Shown one piece after another: positions 27,192-36,585 of a DNA stretch of 64,000 bases. Every line of letters begins with the position of its first letter. Position 1 is the first letter of the stretch. Source of the stretch: Bacillus manliponensis. GTDB lineage: Bacteria; Bacillota; Bacilli; Bacillales; Bacillaceae_G. The notes beneath the pieces are model-generated. The model saw only the letters and a program-made list of their open reading frames with translations, made no database searches and was not told the DNA's origin. The position numbers were made by a program, and so were the translations under genes. The DNA lies in contig NZ_JOTN01000018.1 in NCBI RefSeq assembly GCF_000712595.1, forward strand, positions 1 to 64,000, read 5' to 3'.

Positions 27192-28928
27192 GTGAAGGAG
27201 GAAACGAACATATCGTTTTTATGGAAAGAAACGAAGGGAGAGCGAGGTAAACTATTATTCGCAGTTCTTTTTAGTGTGTGTAGTACCATCCTTACTTTTG
27301 CGCCATTTCTATTTGCTTATCAAATTTTAAATGAATTACTGCTTGAAAATCCTAATTATACTCAAATAAAAGGATGGGCCATTTGGACAGCAGTATTTGT
27401 ACTCTTAAAGTTTTTGTTACTTACCATTTCGGGTGTTTTCTCTCATATCGCGGCTTTTAACATATTATACAAACTAAGAGTAAAGACGATTGATCATTTA
27501 GCAAAATTACCACTTGGTTATTTCACAAAAAAAGCTTCTGGTGAACTAAAAAAATCAATTAATGAAGATATTGAAAAGATAGAAGGTTCATTAGCACATC
27601 AACTTCCGGACTTATCAGCAGCAATTGCAGCGCCATTTGTCATATATAGTTATTTATTATTTGTTGATTGGAAATTATCACTTGTGTTACTCGTTCCATT
27701 GCTTCTGAGTTACATTTTACAAGCGCTTATGTTCAAGAACTTTAATCAAAACATGAACAGTTACCATACGCATTTAGAACGGATGAATGCAGCTTTTGTT
27801 GAATATATTCGCGGTATGTTTGTGTTTAAAGCCTTTAATATAACAGGAGCATCTTTTGAAAAATTACGAGTAGCCATTGAAGGATACCAAAAGATGTGGG
27901 TTGAAATCAGTCGGAAACAATCGCCGTATTATGCGCTCTTTTCATTAGTAACGGAGTCGTCATTATTATTTGTTATTCCAATTGGTGGTTTGATGATGGT
28001 AAACGGAGCGATTGAGGCAAGTGCCTTTTTATTATTTTTAGTACTAAGTATTACATTTTTGTCTTCCTTGAAACAGCTACTAGACTTTGGTGGAAATGTG
28101 GCGGTCATTTTAGAAGGAGTGTCACGTTTAAAACATATATGGGCTGAAACACCACAGCGTGTTGGTAAGATTGAAATTGAAAAAGATAAGGTGGAATCCT
28201 TATCTTTTCGTAACGTTTCTTTTAAGTATGAAAACCATTATGTGTTGCGAAATGTTTCGTTATATGTGGCAAAAGGTGAGACGATTGCTTTTGTTGGTCC
28301 TTCTGGTGCGGGGAAAACAACAGCCGGTGAGTTAGCAGCTCGTTTTTTTGACTTGGAAGAAGGGTGTATTCAAATTAATAACGCTAGTATTCAAGATATT
28401 AGGCAGGAAAACGTAATGGATCTTATCTCCTTTGTTTTTCAAGATACATTTTTAGCAGAGGATACGATTTGGAATAATATTGTGATGGGAAGAACATATA
28501 CGAAAGAGCAAGTAGAACAAGTGTGTAAAGATGCTGAAATTCATGAGTTTATTACATCATTGCCAAATGGATATGAAACTCGCCTCGGTGAGAATGGTGT
28601 GAAAGTGAGCGGTGGACAAAAGCAAAGAATTGCGATTGCAAGGGCAATGCTAAAGGATTCACCAATTGTCATTTTAGATGAAGCAACGTCACACTCTGAT
28701 ATTGAAAATGAAAGGAAAATTCAGCGAGCTTTAAACCGCTTGTTAGTAAACAAAATGACAATTATTATTGCGCACAGGTTGCATACAATTGCTGAGGCAG
28801 ATCGGATATATGCTTTTAAAGAAGGTTATATTGTTGAAGAGGGCGATCATCTCTCTTTAATGAAGCGAAAAGGATTGTATGAAAACATGTGGAGAAGTTA
28901 TAAGAAGTTCGAAGAGGAGGTGGTTTGA
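27192..28928 (+). CDS. ABC transporter, fused permease-ATPase (YbtP-like)
   Basis: 578 residues: a six-segment exporter-type membrane domain to about residue 315, then the nucleotide-binding domain with Walker A GPSGAGKTT, signature VSGGQKQRIAIARAML, Walker B IVILDEATS and the switch His (IIAHRLHT). GTG 27192 follows AAGGGGGG; the TTG at 27156 lies in the palindrome and has no site. It pairs with the next gene as a heterodimer. Such pairs (YbtPQ, IrtAB) import iron-siderophore despite their exporter fold; that function is inferred from context. Confidence 0.87.
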   Translation: MKEETNISFLWKETKGERGKLLFAVLFSVCSTILTFAPFLFAYQILNELLLENPNYTQIKGWAIWTAVFVLLKFLLLTISGVFSHIAAFNILYKLRVKTIDHLAKLPLGYFTKKASGELKKSINEDIEKIEGSLAHQLPDLSAAIAAPFVIYSYLLFVDWKLSLVLLVPLLLSYILQALMFKNFNQNMNSYHTHLERMNAAFVEYIRGMFVFKAFNITGASFEKLRVAIEGYQKMWVEISRKQSPYYALFSLVTESSLLFVIPIGGLMMVNGAIEASAFLLFLVLSITFLSSLKQLLDFGGNVAVILEGVSRLKHIWAETPQRVGKIEIEKDKVESLSFRNVSFKYENHYVLRNVSLYVAKGETIAFVGPSGAGKTTAGELAARFFDLEEGCIQINNASIQDIRQENVMDLISFVFQDTFLAEDTIWNNIVMGRTYTKEQVEQVCKDAEIHEFITSLPNGYETRLGENGVKVSGGQKQRIAIARAMLKDSPIVILDEATSHSDIENERKIQRALNRLLVNKMTIIIAHRLHTIAEADRIYAFKEGYIVEEGDHLSLMKRKGLYENMWRSYKKFEEEVV

Positions 28929-28929
28929 A

Positions 28930-30663
28930 ATGATGCTGAAATTGCAAACGATTTTAGGTGGGAATTTGAAACGTCTCTACTTTCCGATTTTTTTAACGGT
29001 GCTTGATACAATTGGTGCAGGGACCATTTATGGTGTGCTCTATTATGTGTTATTGCATATAGTGGGAGGTACTTTCACACTTGATACGGTCAAAACGTCT
29101 CTCGTTATTTTAATTGTAGCCTATGTATTTCGTTTACTTGTTATTACTTCTTCACAATATATGTTACAAGTGAGAGGGTCTGAATTGATTCGTGATGCAC
29201 GTCTAAACTTATCAAACCATCTCCAACAGTTACCGCTTGGTTATTTTTCAAAACAAAGTGTCGGTACATTAATAAATTCCTGTACAGCTGATATGGTTAG
29301 TATTGAACGTGTTATTACCCACCTTATAGGAGAAATGATAAAAGTTGTGATGATTACAACGTATATTCTTGTTGTATCATTTTTTATAAATCCGAAGCTT
29401 GCATTTGCTCAGATAATAATGGTTTTATTATCAATACCATTATTAGTGATTGCTGGTCGTTTAGGTAAAAAGGGTGGGAAAATAAAACAGGATATTGTTG
29501 CCGAAGTCTTGTCTCGTGTAATGGAATACATTGATGGAATGAAAGTATTTCGTGCTCATAATCAAGCTGGCATAGCATTTGGACGTTTGCGGTCTTCATT
29601 TCAAAAATATCGAGATATAAGTATAAAGTTAGAATTATCGTTAGCACCAGTCAATTTACTATTTTTTATTTTAATTGATTTTATTGTACCGCTCCTATTT
29701 CTACTTGGTTCTTTTTCTTTAATAGACGGTACGATTACACCGGAAGTTATGGTGACATTTATTATTATTTCACTTGGTATTTCCACATTGTTTAAGCCGT
29801 TTAGCGTGTTATATTCAGAATATTTCGTTTTATCGGCTGCTGTTGATCATGTAAATAGTATTTACGAACAAAAATTACAACCATATGAACAAGAAGAGGT
29901 GGAATTTCCGAATTATAACATTCAATTCTCCAATGTTTCATTTTCATATGAAGCAAATCAACCGGTGTTAAAACATATGAATTTTACAGCAAAAGAGCAT
30001 GCAATGACAGCATTAATTGGCCCTTCAGGATCAGGGAAAAGCACAGTGTTTAATTTGCTGACACGTTTTTGGGATACAGATGAAGGAGATATAACAATTG
30101 GTGGTATTTCAATTCAACAAATACATCCTGATTGTTTGTTAAAGCATATAAGCATGGTGTTCCAAAGTGTATTTCTTCTAAATGATACAGTATACAAGAA
30201 CGTATTGATGGGGAAACCATCAGCGACAAAAGAGGAAGTCATTGAAGCTTGTAAAAAGGCAAACTGCCATGAGTTTATTGAGAAGTTAGCAGAAGGATAT
30301 GACACAATGATTGGAGAAGGTGGTTCGACATTATCAGGTGGAGAAAAACAACGGATATCTCTTGCTAGAGCATTTTTAAAAGGTGCGCCAATTATTTTGT
30401 TAGATGAAGCAACGGCTTCGCTAGACCCTGATAATGAAATGGAAATAAAAGAAGTTATCGATACATTAATTGAAGGGAAAACAGTCATTGTTATTGCTCA
30501 TAAGTTAAATACGACGCAAAATGCAGATCAAATTGTGTTATTACATGAGGGATGCATTGATGAGCTAGGGACACATGAAGAGCTAATGGAACAGAGAGGT
30601 TACTATGCAAAGTTATACAGTGAGCAGCTTGCAGCAAAGGATTGGAGAGTATTGAGTGAATAA
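28930..30663 (+). CDS. ABC transporter, fused permease-ATPase (YbtQ-like)
   Basis: 577 residues, same layout as its neighbour: six-segment membrane domain, Walker A GPSGSGKST, signature LSGGEKQRISLARAFL, Walker B IILLDEATASLD and His in VIAHKLN. ATG 28930 follows GAGGAGGTGG and starts 1 nt after the previous stop. The ATPase retains the full catalytic Glu after Walker B, whereas the partner also has it (DEATSH), so both sites could be active. Probable partner subunit in an iron-siderophore transporter. Confidence 0.87.
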   Translation: MMLKLQTILGGNLKRLYFPIFLTVLDTIGAGTIYGVLYYVLLHIVGGTFTLDTVKTSLVILIVAYVFRLLVITSSQYMLQVRGSELIRDARLNLSNHLQQLPLGYFSKQSVGTLINSCTADMVSIERVITHLIGEMIKVVMITTYILVVSFFINPKLAFAQIIMVLLSIPLLVIAGRLGKKGGKIKQDIVAEVLSRVMEYIDGMKVFRAHNQAGIAFGRLRSSFQKYRDISIKLELSLAPVNLLFFILIDFIVPLLFLLGSFSLIDGTITPEVMVTFIIISLGISTLFKPFSVLYSEYFVLSAAVDHVNSIYEQKLQPYEQEEVEFPNYNIQFSNVSFSYEANQPVLKHMNFTAKEHAMTALIGPSGSGKSTVFNLLTRFWDTDEGDITIGGISIQQIHPDCLLKHISMVFQSVFLLNDTVYKNVLMGKPSATKEEVIEACKKANCHEFIEKLAEGYDTMIGEGGSTLSGGEKQRISLARAFLKGAPIILLDEATASLDPDNEMEIKEVIDTLIEGKTVIVIAHKLNTTQNADQIVLLHEGCIDELGTHEELMEQRGYYAKLYSEQLAAKDWRVLSE

Positions 30664-30776
30664 AGTAAAGCTTCTACTGATGGTTAGTTAAACGAACTCC
30701 GCATTTCCGAACTGAACTGTTAATCTTCTAGCTTAAACTAAGTTTTAAGGTGGAGTTTTTGGCTTGTAAATAGAAG

Positions 30777-30810
30777 AAAAAACCTCTTTCATCATAAAAG
30801 AGGTTTTTTT
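30777..30810 (+). terminator. Terminator after the ABC pair
   Basis: AAAAAACCTCTT and AAGAGGTTTTTT form a stem; T-run follows. Confidence 0.88.
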
Positions 30811-30844
30811 AATGGAAGTTTAAAATATTGCTGTAAATAAATAA

Positions 30845-30873
30845 TTGACTTTATTTACCTCTAGTGATAATTT
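30845..30873 (+). promoter_or_regulatory. Sigma-A promoter of the peptide-ABC operon
   Basis: TTGACT, a 17-nt spacer, then TAATTT, about 75 nt before the binding-protein gene. Confidence 0.65.
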
Positions 30874-30926
30874 AATACCTATAGGAAAACTCGGCATTAA
30901 ATCATAGTTTTCTTATAGGTATTAAA
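30871..30926. promoter_or_regulatory. 20-bp inverted repeat at the operon promoter
   Basis: TTTAATACCTATAGGAAAAC and GTTTTCTTATAGGTATTAAA are complementary except for one position, with 16 nt between. The first arm overlaps the -10 and predicted start site, so it is more likely an operator than an RNA hairpin. No T-run. Confidence 0.6.
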
Positions 30927-30947
30927 TGTTTATTAGGGGGACATAAG

Positions 30948-32546
30948 ATGAAAAGAAAGTTAGCAACGGTATCATTTATTTTATTTTTATTGATTGGTTT
31001 AGTTGCTTGCTCAGGAGGAAAAGAGAAAGCAAAACAAGCTAGTTCAAATAGTACAAGTGAAACAGGGAGTCCAAAAGATGGGGGCACATTAACAATTGGT
31101 GTGAGTGATAACCCGGATGCCATGAATCCACTTTATGCAAATGATCGTGTATCATTAACAATTCAGCAAGCGTTATATGCACCGTTATATCACATGCATA
31201 ATGGAGAAAAGAAATTTGTTCTTGCTGAAAGTTTTACGCCTTCGGAAGATCAATTAACGTGGACATTAAAGTTAAAAGATAATTTAAAGTGGCATGATGG
31301 TCAAAAAATTACAGCGGACGATATTGTTTTTACAGTTGAATCGATTTTAGATGAAAAGCAAAGTAGTTCAAGACGTGAAAACTTTATTTTTAAAGGGCAA
31401 CCAGTTCAGGTGGAGAAGGTCGATGAACTCACGGCTCAGTTTGTATTGCCACAAGTTAGTGCTTCATTCGAAGGAGTATTAAATGACTTCTTCCCGATTC
31501 CAAAACATGTATTTGAAAATGAAACGGATTTAATGAAGAGTGAAAAAAATAATCATCCTATCGGTTCAGGACCGTTTAAGTTTAAAGAATTTAAAACAGA
31601 CGAGTATGTTGTGTTAGAGCGCTTTGATGATTATTTTGCAGGAAAGCCAAAGTTAGATTCCGTTGTATATCGTGTTGTAAAAGACCGTAACACAGCAAAT
31701 GTATCGCTGCAAAATGGTCAAATTAATATGAAGATGATTGAACCGCAAGACTATAAGAAACTAAATGAGACAGACAAATTTTCTATGGTGCTATTCCCGG
31801 AGGAAAGATTATTCTACATGTCTTATAACTTAAATAATGAGTTAATGCAGAAGAAAGAAGTGCGCCAAGCGATTGCGCATGCTTTAGATAAGAAAGAGAT
31901 GATTCAATCTGCGTTTGTCTCTGATCAGTTTGCAGAACCAGCGCATTCGATTTTAACGCCAGGTACACTTCACTATTCTTCGGATGTGAAAAAATACAAA
32001 CATGATCAAAAGAAAGCAAAAGCATTATTAAAAGAAGCTGGTGTGAAAGAAAACGAAACGGTTCGTGTCATGTATGTGACGAACAATAAAGTAATGGAAA
32101 GCTTAGCGCTGTACACGCAACAAAAGTTAAAAGAAGTGGGCTTAGAAGTTGAGTTGTTAGCATTGGATGCGAGTGCAGCAAGTGAGAAGAGTTTAGATAA
32201 AGAAAATAAAGATTATGATATCACGTTTGGTGGCTATATTATGGGACCAGAACCAGACGTATATAAGAGTCTATATTTAAGCGATGCAGAATATAATTAT
32301 GCTCGTTATAAAAATGCTGAACTAGATCAGTTATGGGCAGATGCAGCTGTAGAAACTGATAAAGAGAAGCGTGCAAAACTGTACCATGAAATTCAAAAAA
32401 CGATTGCTGAAGATGTACCATACTTTCCAATTGCATATCCAAAAGCAGTAATTGCAGTGGATAAAAAGTATGGTGGGTTAGAGGAAGCACATGCAATTCC
32501 TGTCACAATGTTTGAAGATTTATCGAAGATTTATGAAGTACAATAG
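30948..32546 (+). CDS. Peptide/nickel ABC transporter substrate-binding lipoprotein
   Basis: 532 residues of SBP family 5 (DppA/OppA/NikA). Lipobox VACSGG gives a lipidated Cys21, placing it on the outer face of the membrane. The core motif AESFTPSEDQLTWTLKLKDNLKWHDGQKITADDIVFT is present. It heads an operon with two permeases and two ATPases. A hairpin terminator after it would let it be made in excess, as is usual for binding proteins. Peptide length or metal preference cannot be read. Confidence 0.9.
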   Translation: MKRKLATVSFILFLLIGLVACSGGKEKAKQASSNSTSETGSPKDGGTLTIGVSDNPDAMNPLYANDRVSLTIQQALYAPLYHMHNGEKKFVLAESFTPSEDQLTWTLKLKDNLKWHDGQKITADDIVFTVESILDEKQSSSRRENFIFKGQPVQVEKVDELTAQFVLPQVSASFEGVLNDFFPIPKHVFENETDLMKSEKNNHPIGSGPFKFKEFKTDEYVVLERFDDYFAGKPKLDSVVYRVVKDRNTANVSLQNGQINMKMIEPQDYKKLNETDKFSMVLFPEERLFYMSYNLNNELMQKKEVRQAIAHALDKKEMIQSAFVSDQFAEPAHSILTPGTLHYSSDVKKYKHDQKKAKALLKEAGVKENETVRVMYVTNNKVMESLALYTQQKLKEVGLEVELLALDASAASEKSLDKENKDYDITFGGYIMGPEPDVYKSLYLSDAEYNYARYKNAELDQLWADAAVETDKEKRAKLYHEIQKTIAEDVPYFPIAYPKAVIAVDKKYGGLEEAHAIPVTMFEDLSKIYEVQ

Positions 32547-32560
32547 TGCATTTGAGTACA

Positions 32561-32593
32561 AATAAAAAAGCTGGTATTTTATCAGCTTTTTTA
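32561..32593 (+). terminator. Intra-operon terminator
   Basis: AAAAAAGCTG and CAGCTTTTTT flank a short loop, between the binding protein and the permease genes. It probably reduces expression of the downstream genes. Confidence 0.75.
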
Positions 32594-32634
32594 TCATGAC
32601 TTTTTACGGTATGTAATGAGGGGGAGGCACAAGC

Positions 32635-33585
32635 ATGAGGACAGTAATTGTGAAACGGCTTTTAAATGCGATACCGCTATTATTTGTCATTTCTATTATT
32701 TCTTTCGTATTAATTAAGCTCGCTCCGGGGGATCCGGTTCGAAACTTTGTAACACCAAATATGAGTCCGGTTGATGTTGAGCGTATGCGGGCAAGTTTAG
32801 GATTAGATCAACCCATTTATATTCAATATGTATTATGGCTGAAAAGTATTTTAAGTGGGGATTTTGGCTATTCACTTTTAAGTCATAAGCCTGTGTTTGA
32901 GCTAATTGTAGAGCGGTTACCAGCTACAATTGGGCTTATGGGTTTATCTCTTATTCTATCGTTTTGTATTGCTATTCCGTTAGGGTTATTGAGTGGAATT
33001 AAGAAAAATTCTTTATTTGATCGAATAGTAAACTTTATTTCATATGTTGGGATTTCGATGCCTGTTTTTTGGTTCGCTTTATTATTAATTTATTTATTTT
33101 CATTAAAGTGGAACCTTCTTCCGAGTATGGGGATGCGTACAGTTGGGGAAGATTCTATTTTAGATGTAATCAAGCACGGTATTTTACCATGTACGGTCCT
33201 TGCCTTTCAAAATGTATCGGTGTACGTGAGATACATTCGTTCTAGCACAGTTCAACAACTAGGAGAAGAGTACGTGCAAACACAATATGCATATGGTGCT
33301 TCGAGGAGAAGTGTATTATTTGGCCATGTGTTACGAAATGTGTTAATTCCAATTGTAACGATTTTTGGGTTGTCTATTCCAAGCTTAGTTGGTGGAGCTT
33401 TTATTACGGAAACAGTATTTTCATGGCCAGGGCTTGGTTCCTTAGGGGTAAATTCTATATTTAAGTTTGATTATCCAGTTATCATGGCAATCACATTGTT
33501 ATCATCAGTTATGTTAATTCTCGGTAATTTAATTGCTGATATTTTATACGGCATTGTTGATCCGCGTATTCGAATGAGGGGGTGA
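32635..33585 (+). CDS. Peptide ABC transporter permease, DppB/OppB type
   Basis: 316 residues with six membrane segments. The N-terminus VKRLLNAIPLLFVISIISFVLIKLAPGDP is the OppB/DppB signature, and the EAA-like loop (QYAYGASRRSVLFGHVLRNVLIPIVT) docks the ATPase. The ATG follows GGGGGAGGC. It ends 6 nt before the second permease gene. Confidence 0.92.
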   Translation: MRTVIVKRLLNAIPLLFVISIISFVLIKLAPGDPVRNFVTPNMSPVDVERMRASLGLDQPIYIQYVLWLKSILSGDFGYSLLSHKPVFELIVERLPATIGLMGLSLILSFCIAIPLGLLSGIKKNSLFDRIVNFISYVGISMPVFWFALLLIYLFSLKWNLLPSMGMRTVGEDSILDVIKHGILPCTVLAFQNVSVYVRYIRSSTVQQLGEEYVQTQYAYGASRRSVLFGHVLRNVLIPIVTIFGLSIPSLVGGAFITETVFSWPGLGSLGVNSIFKFDYPVIMAITLLSSVMLILGNLIADILYGIVDPRIRMRG

Positions 33586-33591
33586 GTAGAG

Positions 33592-34437
33592 ATGAACAAA
33601 CGGAGATTACAAAGTGTAAAGAAAGAGTTAACGCAAAATAAATTTGTACTTATGGCGATAGGAACATTGACGTTGTTAACGGTTGTTTCTGTATTTGCAT
33701 TTCTATCACCTTATGACCCTAGCAAAATGTCAATTCCAGACCGACTGCAGACTCCTAGTCTCACACATCCTTTTGGAACAGACGACTATGGCAGAGATTA
33801 TTTAACGCGTGCTTTATATGGAGGGCAAATCTCTCTTGCAGTTGGCTTTTTATCTATGATTGTTTCTGTTTCAGTAGGGACGTTAGTTGGAACAGTTAGC
33901 GGATATTTTGGCGGGAAAATAGATAATTTTTTAATGCGGATTGTAGAAATATTAATGTCGATCCCTTCATTTTTCTTGATGTTACTTTTAAATGCATATT
34001 TAAAGCCAGGGATTATGACGCTCATCTTAATTATTGGATTTATGACGTGGATGGATACGGCACGCATTGTACGGGCAGAAACGTTATCCGTGAAGGAACG
34101 CGAATATGTTTTATATGCAAAAGTATCAGGCCAAAATTCATTTGCAATTATTTTTAGACACATTATCCCAAATATCGCTTCCACAATTATTATTGCAGCA
34201 ACATTAACAAATGCAACTGCGATTTTAATGGAGTCATCGCTTAGTTTCTTAGGATTAGGTATTCGAGAGCCGGACTCTTCATGGGGAAGTATGCTAAATA
34301 ATGCACAAGGATACATTGGTGAGGCTTGGTATTTAACACTTTTCCCAGGTTTTCTTATTTTATTAACCGTTCTAAGCTTTAATGTACTAGGCGACGCATT
34401 AAAGACGGTATTTTCACCAAAGCAAAATAATTCGTGA
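33592..34437 (+). CDS. Peptide ABC transporter permease, DppC/OppC type
   Basis: 281 residues with six segments. The N-terminal LSPYDPSKM and HPFGTDDYGRDYLTRALYGGQISL are typical of DppC/OppC. EAA loop: YAKVSGQNSFAIIFRHIIPNI. The ATG follows GGTGAGTAGAG in the gap after the partner permease. Forms the heterodimeric channel with the preceding gene product. Confidence 0.92.
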   Translation: MNKRRLQSVKKELTQNKFVLMAIGTLTLLTVVSVFAFLSPYDPSKMSIPDRLQTPSLTHPFGTDDYGRDYLTRALYGGQISLAVGFLSMIVSVSVGTLVGTVSGYFGGKIDNFLMRIVEILMSIPSFFLMLLLNAYLKPGIMTLILIIGFMTWMDTARIVRAETLSVKEREYVLYAKVSGQNSFAIIFRHIIPNIASTIIIAATLTNATAILMESSLSFLGLGIREPDSSWGSMLNNAQGYIGEAWYLTLFPGFLILLTVLSFNVLGDALKTVFSPKQNNS

Positions 34438-34461
34438 AGTGAATAAGGGGGAGTGAAGAAC

Positions 34462-35472
34462 GTGTCAAATAAACTATTGCAAATAAAAGGGTTAAAGACA
34501 TCCTTTTTTACGGAAAACGGTGAGGTTGAAGCGGTTCGAGGAGTTACTTTCGATATAAATAAAGGAGAAGTCGTTGGGATTGTAGGGGAATCTGGAAGTG
34601 GTAAAAGCGTAATGGCAAAGTCTATTATGGCGCTTATTAATCGTCCGGGAAAAATAAAGGAAGGCGAGATTCTGTTTCAAAATGAAAACATGTTGAATAA
34701 ATCAGAAAAAGAGTTGCGAGCTGTGCGTGGAAACCAAATCTCTATGATTTCGCAAGACCCAATGTCTTCATTAAATCCAGTTATTAAAATTGGAAAGCAG
34801 CTTACAGAAGTCATTATGCGTCATCAAAAAGTAAAGAAAAAACAAGCTTTTGATATAGCTGTTAAGTTATTGGAACAGGTTGGGATTTCTTCACCAGGAG
34901 AAAGGATGAAACAGTATCCACATGAACTTAGCGGAGGAATGAAGCAACGAATTATGATTGCGATGGCGATGTCTTGCTATCCAGAGTTGTTAATTGCAGA
35001 TGAGCCTACAACTGCTTTAGATGTAACGATACAAGCTCAAATTTTAGATTTAATGAGAACATTAAAAGATGAAACGAATATGTCACTACTATTAATTACA
35101 CATGATTTAGGAATTGTGGCGCAAAACTGTACAAAAGTTATTGTCATGTATGGAGGTTTAGTAATGGAGGAAGGGAATGCAATTGATATTTTCCAACAAC
35201 CAAATCATCCATATACAAAAGGACTATTGAATTCATTGCCTAAAGTAAGAAATGGGGTGAGAGAAAGACTAGTTCCCATTCAAGGTGTTACACCAAGCTT
35301 ACTAAATCCACCGAAAGGTTGCCCATTTGCAGAGCGTTGTCCATATAAGATGGAAATCTGCGGGAGTGAACGTCCACCTTATTTTGAGCTAGGTAAAGAA
35401 AGGCGCTCGATGTGCTGGTTAAATGACGGAACAATAGATAGAAAAGTAGGTGAGCTTGTTGGAGCACAATAA
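34462..35472 (+). CDS. Peptide ABC transporter ATPase, DppD/OppD type
   Basis: 336 residues: Walker A GESGSGKSV, signature LSGGMKQRIMIAMAM, Walker B LLIADEPTTALD, then the oligopeptide-transporter C-terminal extension with GCPFAERCPYKMEICG, whose cysteines can bind an Fe-S cluster in some family members. GTG 34462 follows AAGGGGGAG; the GTG at 34453 is within that site. Its 3' end overlaps the next gene by about 23 nt. Confidence 0.92.
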   Translation: MSNKLLQIKGLKTSFFTENGEVEAVRGVTFDINKGEVVGIVGESGSGKSVMAKSIMALINRPGKIKEGEILFQNENMLNKSEKELRAVRGNQISMISQDPMSSLNPVIKIGKQLTEVIMRHQKVKKKQAFDIAVKLLEQVGISSPGERMKQYPHELSGGMKQRIMIAMAMSCYPELLIADEPTTALDVTIQAQILDLMRTLKDETNMSLLLITHDLGIVAQNCTKVIVMYGGLVMEEGNAIDIFQQPNHPYTKGLLNSLPKVRNGVRERLVPIQGVTPSLLNPPKGCPFAERCPYKMEICGSERPPYFELGKERRSMCWLNDGTIDRKVGELVGAQ

Positions 35473-36433
35473 TTTAATTGAAGTTCGAAATATAAAAAAA
35501 TACTTTCCTATAAAAAAAGGATTGTTCGGTAGAAAAACGGAGCAATTAAAGGCAATAGACGATCTTAGCTTCACGATAAGAAAAGGTGAGACATTTGGGC
35601 TTGTAGGAGAATCAGGCTGCGGAAAATCAACAACAGGTAGAAGTATTATTCGTCTGCACAATGTAACTTCAGGAAGTATTATTTTTGATGGAGAAGATAT
35701 TACGAAGTTAAAAGGGAAAGATTTAATGGAGTATAGAAAAAGGATGCAAATTATTTTTCAAGATCCATATGCTTCTTTAAATCCAACAATGAATGTATTT
35801 GAAATTATTAGTGAACCGATGAATATTCATGGTTCATACTCGGTTGAAGAGCGGAAGGGAATTATTTTAGATCTTTTAAAAAAGGTTGGCTTAAAAGAAG
35901 AACATTTATATCGATATCCACATGAGTTTAGCGGAGGGCAAAGACAAAGAATTAGTATTGCACGTGCGCTGTCAGTGAAGCCAGATTTTATTTTATGTGA
36001 TGAACCTATTTCAGCATTAGATGTTTCTGTACAGGCGCAAGTTATTAATATGCTTCAAGATATTCAAGAAGAAACAGGAGTAACATATTTATTTATCGCT
36101 CATGATCTATCAATGGTAAGACATATTTCGGATCGAATTGGTGTGATGTATTTAGGTAACATCGTTGAGATTGCCGGTAGTGACGATTTATATACAAAAC
36201 CAGCTCATCCGTATACGAAGGCTTTACTTTCATCTATTCCGGATATGGATCCAACAAAAGTAGCAAGTGAACGTATTATTTTACAAGGAGAGGTACCGAG
36301 TCCTCTCCATTCACCATCAGGATGTAAATTTAGAACAAGATGTCCTCATGCCATGGAGAAATGTGCAACAGCTGTACCCCCTATGATTCAAATTGATCAA
36401 AATCATCAAGTAGCATGTCATTTGTTTGGATGA
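35450..36433 (+). CDS. Peptide ABC transporter ATPase, DppF/OppF type
   Basis: About 327 residues: Walker A GESGCGKST, signature FSGGQRQRISIARAL, Walker B FILCDEPISALD, and the C-terminal CKFRTRCPHAMEKCA. It overlaps the preceding ATPase gene, indicating translational coupling. The exact start is open: GTG 35450, or TTG 35456/35459, the latter two better spaced from TAGGTGAG. Last gene of the importer operon. Confidence 0.91.
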   Translation: MSLLEHNNLIEVRNIKKYFPIKKGLFGRKTEQLKAIDDLSFTIRKGETFGLVGESGCGKSTTGRSIIRLHNVTSGSIIFDGEDITKLKGKDLMEYRKRMQIIFQDPYASLNPTMNVFEIISEPMNIHGSYSVEERKGIILDLLKKVGLKEEHLYRYPHEFSGGQRQRISIARALSVKPDFILCDEPISALDVSVQAQVINMLQDIQEETGVTYLFIAHDLSMVRHISDRIGVMYLGNIVEIAGSDDLYTKPAHPYTKALLSSIPDMDPTKVASERIILQGEVPSPLHSPSGCKFRTRCPHAMEKCATAVPPMIQIDQNHQVACHLFG

Positions 36434-36443
36434 CATGTATAGA

Positions 36444-36472
36444 AGAAGTGTTATAAAACGCTTCTTTTTTTT
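36444..36472 (+). terminator. Terminator of the peptide-ABC operon
   Basis: AGAAGTGTT and AACGCTTCT form a stem (one G-T pair) followed by eight Ts. Confidence 0.85.
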
Positions 36473-36585
36473 GAAAAAATGTGGACGTTTTTTTAAAAAA
36501 CAAATCATTTAATATAAATTTATAAATTTTTATATTATAATATAAAAGGTTTCTTAAAAAACTAAAAAAGAGAGGACCAAACGAT

